From contig DYKL01000003.1 in NCBI GenBank assembly GCA_020722645.1, positions 1-40,985 of the forward strand: a stretch of DNA of 40,985 nucleotides, given 5' to 3'. A model generated the notes under the pieces. The model ran no database searches. It saw only the letters and a list, made by a program, of their open reading frames with translations, and was not told the origin of the DNA. The DNA is from Acetofilamentum sp. (GTDB taxonomy: Bacteria; Bacteroidota; Bacteroidia; Bacteroidales; JAFGUD01). The translations under genes were made by a program, and so were the position numbers. Of the stretch, positions 16,673-26,500 are shown piece after piece. Each line of letters begins with the position of its first letter. Within the stretch, counting starts at the first letter, position 1.

Positions 16673-19600
16673 TTATATAATTGACAGAACGATTAATCCA
16701 ATAACTATAACTGCTGTTGATATTAAAAGTATATATTTTAGTTTTTTTTGTTTTTTTATAAATTTAAAAATTTTCTCAATTCCTGAAATACCTCTTTTAA
16801 GATGCTCAAAATAAAGAGGAGGATATAAAAGTAAAGTCATAAACCAAATGACAGCCATGTTAAACCAATATGTATCAAAATGTTTTCCGAAGAAATATTT
16901 TTCAGGAGCGTAAAAATGTGCTCTGAATCCTATAAAATTACTGTCGTCAGGTTCTTGGAAAATTGGCTCTGCCTGTCGTACTAGTTCATCTTTATATCTT
17001 AAAATTTTGTATTTTTCGTATGTGTTGGTAACTATATCTTTTACGTGTTCATTTTCGTATTTGTTACGTAATCTTATATATAAACCAGGGTCTTTTAATG
17101 CCATTGCATTTTTTAAAGCTTCTTTTTCGGAATCTTTCTGAAAATTTATTGTTCCGTAAAATTTTCCAAGTTCTTCAAAATAATAAACCGTTTCATCATA
17201 AATATCTTCATCGAATTTTTCTAATGTCAGGTAATCCATATAATCATAACTAACGTCTTCACCTGTTTTAGTAAGCTCCTTGCCGATTTCGTTTTTGAGC
17301 AAAGCAAGATTTTCAGTAATTATCTGGTCGATAGAATCTACATTGGCTTCTTCGTCAAAGTCTTTTGTGTCAATTCCGTCAATAATATCTGTAAGTGCTT
17401 CTTCCAATTCTGGTATCCAGTGAACTTGCATAAAGTCGGCTTTGCTTATCTGACGGTCAATTTCGAAAAATGCTTCTTCAAATACATTGTTTTTAAACTG
17501 ATGCACCATTAAAGCTTCGTATGCCCATCTGGACTGCATAAACTCTGCAACTACCGGAACCTTGTCTATACTTCCGATTTTTCTGTTTAATTTGCTAAAG
17601 CTGAACATTGCACCGCCTAATGACATTAATGGAATCATTATCAGCGGAATTAGGATATATATTGTTACGGCTGAATTGAAAGTTGCTGAAATATTAAGCC
17701 CCAGCATATTGGCATATACAAAAGTTGAAAATAGTGCAAACCAATAAAAAAAGTTCATTCCCACAATTCCCAACATTGTATTTCCTATCAAGACGTATTC
17801 AATTGCCTGTATTGCTGAAATAACAGTAAGAATTATTATTTTAGCCATTAAATAGCTTGACCGCGAAAGGTTTAGAAATGCTTCCCGTTTTAATATTTTT
17901 CTGTCTCTGTATATTTCTTCGGCACTAACAGTAAGTCCCAGGAATAATGCAACTACAATGCTCATAAATATGAACGGTGGAATGTTTTCATTGTCGAAGA
18001 AAATATATACGTTTGAGGTCGGGTCGGCAATATAGCGTATTAAAAATGATAAAATGAATGCAAGTAAAGGTGCTTCTGTCATACTAAGCACAATATACTG
18101 TGTATTGCTTAATTTAGAAAGCAAATCTCGTGTCAAAAATATTTTTAACTGATTAAACCAGTTTGGCAAATTAAGTGTTTTTTCGGGTTTATCGTCCGAT
18201 TTTTCGACACGTGATATTTCTTTTTGACCATAGTAGGTTTCAGACCAAGCAATCGGTGTTACTTTTCTGTTTGGAGTGTATCTGCCGAACTCATCAACAA
18301 CTTTTGCTTCTATAATATCAAAAATCAGTTCAGGTTTTACTGTTCCGCAAACATGGCATTCTCCAACATCACTGCTGACTTGTTTATCAAGGGTTTTGAA
18401 GTATATAATTGCTTCAACAGGGTTCCCGTAATATACCTGATAGCCACCTGTATCTAAAATCATCATATTATCAAACATTTTGTAAATGTCTGATGACGGT
18501 TGGTGGATTACTACAAAAATTAGTTTCCCTTTCAGAGCTAATTCTCTCAGAAGGTCCATTACATTTTCAGAATCTCTTGAAGAAAGACCCGATGTCGGTT
18601 CATCAACAAAAAGAATCAAAGGTTCTCTGATTAATTCTAATGCAATATTGAGTCTTTTTCTTTGTCCGCCGCTTATAAGTTTGTTGAAAACATTACCTAC
18701 TTTAAGGTGTTTTATTTTATCAAGACCTAAATTAGTAAGTGTTTGATTAACAAGATTAGTTAAATCTGAGTCTTTTTTATCTTTAAAACAAAGTTTGGCA
18801 CTGTAGTATAGGTTTTGAAAAACAGTTAATTCTTCAATTAATAGGTCGTCTTGTGGTATGTAGCCAATTGTTCCTTCAAGTTTATCTTTTTGTGTATGTA
18901 GATTTAAGTTATTAATCATTACAGATCCGGAAGTGGGAGTGTAAATACCGGATAAAATATTTAATAAAGTGGTTTTTCCTGAGCCGCTTGCTCCGAGAAT
19001 TCCTATTAGTTTTCCTTGTGTTTCGGATAAATTGATTCTTTGTAAGCCTATATCTCCTGTTGGAAATTTATAATGAACATCTTTAACGTCGAATGATAAT
19101 TTAGAAACAGAAATGTCAGATAAGAATTTTGCAACAACATCGCTGTAATAAACAGGTTTTCCTTTTGGTAGTTTCAGAGTACTTCCGGTTGCGTATAGGT
19201 AAATTCTTTGGTTGCTTATAGGTAAACCGTTTAAAAGGACGCCTTCGTTACCGGTGTAACGCATAAAATATAATTCTGAACTTGAAATTCTCAGAACTAA
19301 AATTTTACCGTCAATATGGTCTGTCTTAATAGAAAGGCAGCTTTGACACAAAACATCTTCATCGTCAATAATTAAAATGCAACTTTTGTCAATTTTTTCA
19401 AGTTCATTTTCAATAACAAAGTCTCTGATGTTTGAATAATCTTCTTTTGAAACATTAAACACCTCTGCAACGGTATCAATAATAGCCATTCTTTGTTCTG
19501 TAAACTGACGGCTAGTATTTACCATTTCGAAAAGACGGACAAGTACAACAATTTTTTGGTTTTGGTCTAAGGTTTTATTGATTTTTCTGCAAAGACCTAA

Positions 19601-19837
19601 TGTTCTAACGGATTCTTGAACCGGCGTGAGTTGTTTTTTCTTTTTTTCAACTTGTGCAAATTCGTCAATTTCAGCTTTTTCCTTGAATTTTTTAAGATAT
19701 TCCTGTACAGCTTCATGACCGAGTTGTTGTGTTAAAAAAGATTCAACAAATTCCAGTTCTTTTGTGTGTACTCCTTCATCTTGTTTTGCGATAATGGCAA
19801 GGAGTTGAATTAAGGCATTTAATATTTCTTCACTCAT
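16673..19837 (-). CDS. ABC transporter fusion: TerB-like and FHA-like N-terminus, ATPase, ABCG-type permease
   Basis: 1054 residues. Residues 1-140 are helical and TerB-like. About 155-240 looks like a degenerate FHA-like sandwich (VLLNGLPI, TGSTLKL, YYSDV). The ATPase follows at about 248-490: Walker A GASGSGKT 282-289, signature ISGGQRKR 388-395, Walker B with VDE 411-413 and the H-loop His445. C494 and C497 form a CxxC pair after it. An ABC-2/ABCG-like permease begins near 575 (helices to about 745). A long charged insert of some 250 residues precedes two last TM helices (about 1010-1052). Half-transporter of the export type; substrate unknown. It follows siaC-like by 21 bp, suggesting an operon with the partner-switch genes. 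Confidence 0.85.
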   Translation of the reverse strand: MSEEILNALIQLLAIIAKQDEGVHTKELEFVESFLTQQLGHEAVQEYLKKFKEKAEIDEFAQVEKKKKQLTPVQESVRTLGLCRKINKTLDQNQKIVVLVRLFEMVNTSRQFTEQRMAIIDTVAEVFNVSKEDYSNIRDFVIENELEKIDKSCILIIDDEDVLCQSCLSIKTDHIDGKILVLRISSSELYFMRYTGNEGVLLNGLPISNQRIYLYATGSTLKLPKGKPVYYSDVVAKFLSDISVSKLSFDVKDVHYKFPTGDIGLQRINLSETQGKLIGILGASGSGKTTLLNILSGIYTPTSGSVMINNLNLHTQKDKLEGTIGYIPQDDLLIEELTVFQNLYYSAKLCFKDKKDSDLTNLVNQTLTNLGLDKIKHLKVGNVFNKLISGGQRKRLNIALELIREPLILFVDEPTSGLSSRDSENVMDLLRELALKGKLIFVVIHQPSSDIYKMFDNMMILDTGGYQVYYGNPVEAIIYFKTLDKQVSSDVGECHVCGTVKPELIFDIIEAKVVDEFGRYTPNRKVTPIAWSETYYGQKEISRVEKSDDKPEKTLNLPNWFNQLKIFLTRDLLSKLSNTQYIVLSMTEAPLLAFILSFLIRYIADPTSNVYIFFDNENIPPFIFMSIVVALFLGLTVSAEEIYRDRKILKREAFLNLSRSSYLMAKIIILTVISAIQAIEYVLIGNTMLGIVGMNFFYWFALFSTFVYANMLGLNISATFNSAVTIYILIPLIMIPLMSLGGAMFSFSKLNRKIGSIDKVPVVAEFMQSRWAYEALMVHQFKNNVFEEAFFEIDRQISKADFMQVHWIPELEEALTDIIDGIDTKDFDEEANVDSIDQIITENLALLKNEIGKELTKTGEDVSYDYMDYLTLEKFDEDIYDETVYYFEELGKFYGTINFQKDSEKEALKNAMALKDPGLYIRLRNKYENEHVKDIVTNTYEKYKILRYKDELVRQAEPIFQEPDDSNFIGFRAHFYAPEKYFFGKHFDTYWFNMAVIWFMTLLLYPPLYFEHLKRGISGIEKIFKFIKKQKKLKYILLISTAVIVIGLIVLSII

Positions 19838-19858
19838 TTTTTAATAATAGACATAATA

Positions 19859-20251
19859 TTAGTCCACTTCATAGCTTACTTGTTCAAAAGGTACTTCAAC
19901 TATATCAGCATATTCTTCGCCTGCCTCTTCCATATCTTCATCATCTTCGGGATAATGCCATCTAACGAGTACATCGTGACCGTCGTCGTACATATCTTCT
20001 AATTTTAATAAAACGTCAAGCAATAATTTTGAAGATGCTGTGTTGAAATATTCGAGTTTGAAATCGAAAATCGTTTTTTCCATAGGTGACTGTGCATATT
20101 CATCTAACCACTCTAATATAGGTTCGTAAAATGCTACAACATCTTCGGGCAGTGAACGACCCGAAATTTCAAAAATCGGATTATCTTTATTTGGATCTAA
20201 TATTACCTTAGGAGTGTCATCTGTACCTTGAATTTTAATTGGCTGTAACAT
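19859..20251 (-). CDS. siaC: SiaC family regulatory phosphoprotein (DUF1987)
   Basis: 130 residues, the usual family length. DUF1987 features: the opening IQGTDDTPKVILD, the GRSLPEDVVAFYEPILEWL segment, FKLEYFNTASSK and an acidic C-terminus. In Pseudomonas aeruginosa SiaC is phosphorylated on a Thr by the kinase SiaB, dephosphorylated by the PP2C protein SiaA, and in its unphosphorylated form activates the diguanylate cyclase SiaD. T71 in NTASSK is the likely equivalent phosphosite (my alignment by eye). It sits 25 bp after the siaB-like gene and 21 bp before the ABC transporter gene. No cyclase gene is in the window, so its output partner must differ or lie elsewhere. Confidence 0.88.
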   Translation of the reverse strand: MLQPIKIQGTDDTPKVILDPNKDNPIFEISGRSLPEDVVAFYEPILEWLDEYAQSPMEKTIFDFKLEYFNTASSKLLLDVLLKLEDMYDDGHDVLVRWHYPEDDEDMEEAGEEYADIVEVPFEQVSYEVD

Positions 20252-20276
20252 ATTTGATTTTTTTTTTTGTTAAAAA

Positions 20277-20867
20277 TTAGTTATCTGATTTTAAACGAGA
20301 AATAGTAGAAGTAAGAACAAAAAATGATTTTTCTTCGTCAATTTTGATGAAACTGTAAACCAGTTTTTGTCCTGTTTTTCGGGCAATATCAATAAAACCT
20401 AATCCGGCACCACCTTTTTCCGAAAGACGTCCTTCTTTAATTTTTTGTTTATAGAGTTTATTAAGCTCTTCTTTGTCGAGTTGATTTATGTGTTCAAGCA
20501 TTTTTTTCAACTCGTCAATTTTTTCGTTGATAACCACATTTCCGGTTGTAACGTTATATTCTTTTTCGTCTTTGCTTACCAAAAAAATACCTCTTCCATC
20601 TTTAGACTCAACAAAGTTAAACTGATTATCTGCGTGTTTGCTTATGTTTTGTAAACATTCGACCATAACATGAAAAACTTTCTTTTGAACCGAACTGTAA
20701 TCTTCATCCTTAATCATATTGTTTTCAGTCAAAGATGTAAAAGCTTTGGTTATCTGATGTGTAATTTCTCCCTCGTAAGCTAAGTTTATATTGTTTTTTT
20801 TCATCTTAAGATAAAAATCGTAAACAAACTCAAGGGATTTTTTACTGTCTTTTAAAATATTTGCCAT
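20277..20867 (-). CDS. siaB: SiaB family protein kinase (DUF6272)
   Basis: 196 residues. A GHKL/HATPase-like fold is suggested by the N-box-like ECLQNISKHA (70-79) and the glycine loop GGAGLGFIDIARK (152-164). These motifs define the SiaB family, small cytoplasmic kinases that phosphorylate SiaC. The gene lies between the PP2C sensor (15 bp downstream of its stop) and the siaC-like gene, the same order phosphatase-kinase-target as siaA-siaB-siaC. This conserved order supports the assignment more strongly than sequence alone. Confidence 0.88.
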   Translation of the reverse strand: MANILKDSKKSLEFVYDFYLKMKKNNINLAYEGEITHQITKAFTSLTENNMIKDEDYSSVQKKVFHVMVECLQNISKHADNQFNFVESKDGRGIFLVSKDEKEYNVTTGNVVINEKIDELKKMLEHINQLDKEELNKLYKQKIKEGRLSEKGGAGLGFIDIARKTGQKLVYSFIKIDEEKSFFVLTSTISRLKSDN

Positions 20868-20882
20868 ATTTAGAAAAAGTTT

Positions 20883-23492
20883 TTAAAATTCAACACCTAA
20901 TAATATTATATCATCAATTTGTTTGTGTTCTCCTTTCCAGTTTAAGAAAAGGTTTTCAATAATATTTGAAAATTCAAAAATGCTTGCATTTTTGTTTTCT
21001 TCAATTGTTTCTCTGATTTTGTTGTTTTTCATTTTCTCTCCTTTTTCACCACCAACTTGGTCAGCAAGACCATCAGAAAACAAAAATATTTTGTCGTTTT
21101 GCTTGTAATTAATAACGTAGTTTTCAAAGTTTTTTTCAGTTTTATTTTTCATAGGAATTCCTCCTATGGCTTTCAAAGAACCTTTATACTGTACTAATTC
21201 ACCATTATTTTTCAGATAATAAAGAGGTCTGTGTGCCCCTGCAAAGTCTAATTGATTTGTTTCAAAATTTATTTTACATAATGCAATATCCATACCATCT
21301 CTTGCTTCTGCGTCTATATCGTCTTGCTTTAATGTTTTTCTGACATTGAAATGAAGTTTGTCAAGGATTTGCCCTGCATTTAATTCTTTTCCTTCGGTAG
21401 ATACTATGTTGTTAATCAGGAAGTAACCAATAAAAGAAAGCAGTGCGCCCGGAACTCCGTGTCCGGTACAGTCTATGGCTGCAATATAAACGATGTTTTG
21501 TTGTGGGAAAATCCATGGAATATCGCCGCTTACTACATCGCGGGGGCGATAAAACATAAATGATTTGGGTAATGCATTCCTGATTTTATCTTCAGTCGGC
21601 AGAATAGCAGTTTGTATTCTTCTGGCGTAGTTAATACTTTCAGTGATACTTTTGTTCTTTTGTTCTATTTCTATTTGAATAAGTTTTTGTTCCGTAATAT
21701 CGTGAGCAACAAAAAGAACGGTTTCTAATTCATTGTATTCGTTAAATTCTGGGATTGCGTTAAATTGAACAATGCGGTCGTTCTGTCCTTCTGAGCCAGG
21801 GAAAACAGTTTCAGATTCAAATTTTACGTTGTTTTTTAAAATCTTGTCAAGGGCATTCTGAAAAACAAGTTCAATTTCAGCAGGTAAATTAGCTTCATTT
21901 ATGATATTTCCGATAAGGTTCCTTTTTCCGATACTGATGAACTGTTCTGCGATAGGATTTGCGTAAAAGAACCTACCTTCTGTATTTACTCGCACAATCA
22001 TATCAATTGAATTTTCGGAAAGAGCTTGCATTCTACCGCTCATTCTTTGTGCTTTTTCAGCAATTTTACGAACAGTTATGTCACGTGTATTAAAAATTAT
22101 ACCGTTAATAGCGGGGTTTTTGAGAAGATTTCTGCCGGTTGTTTCCAGCCAGATTTCTTCATTGTCGGATTTTTTGAATGTTGTTTCAAATGAAACAGGT
22201 TTTTCGGGATTATCAATTAAAGTAACAAAAGAAGATTTGAATTTATTGTTTGTATCTTCATCAAATACTAAAAATCCGTTTAGACCAACCAGTTCTTCGG
22301 CATTCATTCCAAGAATAGATTTTATAGACGGGCTTTCATAAGTGATAGTTCCGTTTTTGTTGTAAATTGAAATAACCTCAGATGCATTTTCCAACAAAGA
22401 ATAGAGCCTTTTTTGAGAACGTTCAACTTCTGCAATTTGGGCAGCAAGTTTACGGTTTGTTTCTTCCAGCTCCTTTTGAGTTTTCTTCATCTGTTCTGCA
22501 TTATATCTTAATTCTTCTTCATTTTTTTTGAGTTTATAAGTCATCTCCCTTGATTCTTGAAGAAGTTTTTCGGTTCTTTCGTTAACTTTAAGATTAAATA
22601 CAGTTTGCCCGACTATGTTTGAGATTTCTCTCATTAAGTTGATGGTTTTTTCAGGAAGTTTAGTTTCTAACGAAGCTATTTCTATAACACCCTGAAGTTT
22701 TTCATCACCCAGAAGTGGTGTAATTATAAGTGTTTTAGGTTTTTTGTCGCCAATAATACCGGAAGAGATTGTTGTGTAATTTTCGGGAATTTCACGTCTA
22801 TAAATAATGTCTTTTTCAAAAGCCGCAGCTCCAATAAGTCCTTGTCCGACTTTGAAAGATTTGTCAAAATATTTGCGGCGGTTGTATGCGTAATTAGCAA
22901 TGTTTTTTAAAAGTTTGTCATCTTCGTCATAAATGTAAAAAGCCCCTTGAACTGCATTCATATAATCAACCAAAGTCAATGTAGTCTCGTATGCTAAATC
23001 TTCAATTTTATTGTGAAAACGAAGTATGTCGCCAACTAATTCCTTCCCTTTTGCAATCCAGCTTTGTTCGGCTTCTCTTTGTGATGTTTCGATAAGGTTA
23101 TTACGCATAAGTAATAATGATTGCCCAAGCATATCGTTTGGATCGACTTCTAAGTCAGCAGCAAGTTCTCCTTGTCCGATTTTTTTTGCAAAATCAGAAT
23201 TTTTTTGGAGAACATCATTCATTTTGATGATAGTATAGTTAAGCTGATTTCTTATTTTTATAGTATTAATAATAAGAATATGAAATACTAGTGCTAAAAC
23301 TAAAGGTGCAGTATCTACAATATATATAATTGTATTGTTTGAGTGTATGTATTTAATACCGTTTATGTCAAATAAAAGGTCAAACCGATTTATTTCTATA
23401 ATCCAAGAAGTTAATAGAAACTGAAGTCCTATCAGAAATCCCAATAAGGTGTATTTATATCTTGTTTTTTTATTTATTGTGTCTTTATTCAT
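20883..23492 (-). CDS. Membrane PP2C/SpoIIE phosphatase with GAF and two PAS domains (SiaA-like)
   Basis: 869 residues. Two TM helices (about 13-32 and 56-77) with a short extracytoplasmic loop, HAMP-like linker (about 80-135), GAF (about 150-305), coiled coil (about 305-360), PAS (about 363-475), PAS with PAC (about 485-610, ending HDITEQK), coiled linker and PP2C-type SpoIIE domain (about 635-869). The catalytic set is complete: VSGD (near 656), IDCTGHGVPGA (near 673-683), RDGMD, FSDG and QIDD. Predicted function: signal-gated dephosphorylation of the SiaC-like protein encoded two genes downstream. First gene of the operon; a -7 box lies 22 nt before its ATG. Unlike SiaA of Pseudomonas it senses mainly through cytoplasmic GAF/PAS domains. 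Confidence 0.88.
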   Translation of the reverse strand: MNKDTINKKTRYKYTLLGFLIGLQFLLTSWIIEINRFDLLFDINGIKYIHSNNTIIYIVDTAPLVLALVFHILIINTIKIRNQLNYTIIKMNDVLQKNSDFAKKIGQGELAADLEVDPNDMLGQSLLLMRNNLIETSQREAEQSWIAKGKELVGDILRFHNKIEDLAYETTLTLVDYMNAVQGAFYIYDEDDKLLKNIANYAYNRRKYFDKSFKVGQGLIGAAAFEKDIIYRREIPENYTTISSGIIGDKKPKTLIITPLLGDEKLQGVIEIASLETKLPEKTINLMREISNIVGQTVFNLKVNERTEKLLQESREMTYKLKKNEEELRYNAEQMKKTQKELEETNRKLAAQIAEVERSQKRLYSLLENASEVISIYNKNGTITYESPSIKSILGMNAEELVGLNGFLVFDEDTNNKFKSSFVTLIDNPEKPVSFETTFKKSDNEEIWLETTGRNLLKNPAINGIIFNTRDITVRKIAEKAQRMSGRMQALSENSIDMIVRVNTEGRFFYANPIAEQFISIGKRNLIGNIINEANLPAEIELVFQNALDKILKNNVKFESETVFPGSEGQNDRIVQFNAIPEFNEYNELETVLFVAHDITEQKLIQIEIEQKNKSITESINYARRIQTAILPTEDKIRNALPKSFMFYRPRDVVSGDIPWIFPQQNIVYIAAIDCTGHGVPGALLSFIGYFLINNIVSTEGKELNAGQILDKLHFNVRKTLKQDDIDAEARDGMDIALCKINFETNQLDFAGAHRPLYYLKNNGELVQYKGSLKAIGGIPMKNKTEKNFENYVINYKQNDKIFLFSDGLADQVGGEKGEKMKNNKIRETIEENKNASIFEFSNIIENLFLNWKGEHKQIDDIILLGVEF

Positions 23493-23513
23493 TTAGACAT
23501 AAAATTATTTTCA

Positions 23514-23521
23514 CAAAAGTA
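23514..23521 (-). promoter_or_regulatory. Candidate -7 box (TACTTTTG) for the Sia-like operon
   Basis: The minus strand reads TACTTTTG, a full match to TAnnTTTG, 22 nt before the ATG at 23492, in the 70-bp gap after the PAS-array gene. It suggests that the phosphatase-siaB-siaC-ABC transporter operon has its own promoter. Confidence 0.45.
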
Positions 23522-23562
23522 CAAATAAAAAGTTTAAAATTATTATTTTTAAAAAAAATGTT

Positions 23563-26500
23563 TTATTCAAAAGTATCAAGCCATTCTTTATATAAATTAT
23601 CATCTTCTTGGTCAAATTTATCTGTTATGCTATCTTCAATTTCTTTTAGACGTTGATTTTCTTCTTCGGCTAACTGAAATTCTTTTAGTAATTCTTCCAT
23701 ATTCTGAGTCATAATTTTTTCTTGAATTACAAGTTCATTTTCAAGTCTTTTTTGTTCAGAAATATCAAAAGCCAGATATAATATTTTTACAATATTTCCA
23801 TGTATGTTTTTTACAGGAGTATATTGGTTTAAAAGCCAGACATCTTCGTCTGTCATTTTGTTTTTTCTTTTTACAACTATTTGTTGAAGTTCTCCTTGGT
23901 TGACTTTTTTCCAAATTTTTTCAAATTCTTCAAATTCTTCTTCTGGAATGAATTCTTTAATGTTTTTACCAATCATTATTTCAGGATCATATCCTAAAGT
24001 AGAAACGTGAATACTGTTTGAAGAAACAAAAGTACCTTCGGGTAAATACTCAGCTCGCATTAGTGTTTGATCCACCGCAGAAAACAATGCTGTTAGTTCC
24101 AGTTCGTTTTGTTGAGTTTTTTCGAGTAGTTCTTTTGTTTGTTGTTCCATTTTTTTTTCTTCGGTAATATCAATACCAAGATACAGTATTTCAATTACAT
24201 CACCTTTTGTGTCAAAAACCGGATTATATTGGTTTTTCAACCAAATGTCTTCGTCTGTAGTTTTGTTTTTTCTTCTAGCAACAAGTTCTTTTTGATTCCC
24301 TTTACAAACTTCTTTCCAGAGAATTTCAAAATCCTCTTTTTCATTTTCAGGAATAAATTCAAGAATTTTTTTACCAATCATACTGTTTACTTCATAACCC
24401 ATTATTGATTGGTGTACCTGATTTGATTCTATGAACACACCTTCTGTTGTATATCTGGCGCGCATAATAGTCCTATCAATACCGCTAAGAATGTTTTTAA
24501 GGGCAAGTTCTTTTAATTGAGCTTCACTAAGAAGGTCGGCAGCCATTTGTTCTACTTGTTTCTGTTCTGTTATGTCTATTGCAAGATATAAAACTTTAAT
24601 AACACTGCCTGTATTATCTTTGATAGGTGTGTATTGGTTTAATAACCAGACATCTTCTCCGGTTGCTTTATTGGTTCTTTTTACGGTAATTTGTTCAAGG
24701 TTTCCTTCTTTTACGCTATCCCATATAATAATGAAATTTTCTTTGTCTTCTTCGGACAAAAATTCCAGTATATTTTTACCAATCATATTTTGTTTGTCAT
24801 ATCCGAGAGTGTGGGTATGAATTTCGTTTGCATCAACAAAAGTACCATCGGGAAGATATTCTGCTCTCATAATTGCCTGGTCTATACCGGATAAAATACC
24901 GCTTAACTGAATTTCTTTTTGTTGAGCTTCGGTAAGTAGCTTTGCAGCAATTTGTTCTGCCTTTTTTTGTTCGGTAATATCAATACCCAGATAAAGAATT
25001 TTAATAACGTCACCGTCTTGATTTTCGATTGGCGTGTATTGATTTAACAGCCATATATCTTCTCCGGTGGACATATTGATTCTTTTGACAGTGGCTTGTT
25101 CCAGATTACCTCTCTTGACTCTGTTCCAAATTTTATGAAAATTATCTCTTTCGTTTTCGGGAATAAATTCAGTAATATTTTTCCCTTTCATATTTTCAAT
25201 GTCGTATCCCAGAGTTTGAGCGTGAATATCGTTTGCATTGATAAAGGTTCCATCAATATAATATTCGGCACGCATTATTGCCTGGTCGATACCGGTAAAT
25301 ATACCTCTTAGTTCAAGCTCGTTTTGTTTTGTTTGAGTAAGCAGCTCCTGTGCTTTTGCTTCTGCTTGTTTTTGTTCAGTAATATCAATAGCCAGATAGA
25401 GGATTTTAACAATATTATTATTTTCGTCAGAAATAGGGTTGTATTGATTTATTAACCATATTTCTTTGCCAGTACTTTTATTTACTCTTTTAACTGTAAG
25501 TTCTTTTGGCTTTCCGGAAACAACTTCTTTCCATAATTTTTTAAAATTTTCTCTTTCTTCTTCCTGAATGAAATCAAGGATGTTTTTACCTGACATATTC
25601 TGAATTTCGTAACCCATAATTCTTTGGTGAACAGAATTCGAGTTAATAAAGGTTCCGTCGACTGAGTATTCAGCACGCATAATTGTTCTATCTACGCCGG
25701 AGAGAACTCCTTTAAGCTCAACCTCTTTTTCTTGAGTTTCTTTAAGTAATTTTTGGGATTTTTCTTCAGCAACTTTTTGTTCGGTAATGTCAATAGCAAG
25801 ATAGAGAACTTTAATAACTTTGCCTTTGTCATCTTTGATAGGAGTGTACTGGTTCAAAAGCCAAATATCGGCTCCTGTCATTTTATTCTGACGTTTAACT
25901 GTAATTTGAATAGGTCTTCCGGCAGATACATCAGACCAAATTCTGTTAAAATTGTTAAGGTCTTCTTTTTGGATAAATTCGAAAATGCTTTTTCCCTTCA
26001 TTGCTTCAATTTCATAACCCATTGTTTGTCTGTGAACAAGGTTTGAATTGATGAATTTACCGTCAGGAGAATATTCGGCACGCATAAGAGTTTGGTCAAC
26101 ACCTGTAAGAATACCGGTCATTTCGATTTCGTTTCTTTTAGCTATCTGGTGTGCTTTGGTAACTTCCTGCATAGTATCCTGCAGAATTTTTTCACGGTTA
26201 GCTAATTCATCGGATTTTTTCTGAGATTCTTTAAGAAGTTCAATAGTTCTTGCGTTGATTTTTGCAGTTTCGAGAGTAGCAGCAATAGAACGGCAAAGCG
26301 TTTCAGAAAATTCCACTTCAAATTTTTCGAAATTTCTGATAGAAGCTATTTCAATTACCCCAAGTAAACCATTGTCGGTAAGTAAAGGGAGAATAAGAAG
26401 GTTGTTTGGTGGAGCATCACCAAGACCGGATTCAATTTCAAGATAGTCAGATGGTATTTGAGTCAGATGAATAGATGATTGGTCAATAGCAACTGTTCCG

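Noticed and set aside
19859..20251. STAS-type anti-sigma antagonist (SpoIIAA/RsbV)
   Set aside because: Motifs match DUF1987/SiaC and the gene sits beside a SiaB-type kinase; no RsbW-like kinase is present.
24139..26046. Series of similar plus-strand open frames opposite the PAS array
   Set aside because: They recur every 405 bp as shadows of the repeated PAS coding sequence and lack any credible features of their own.
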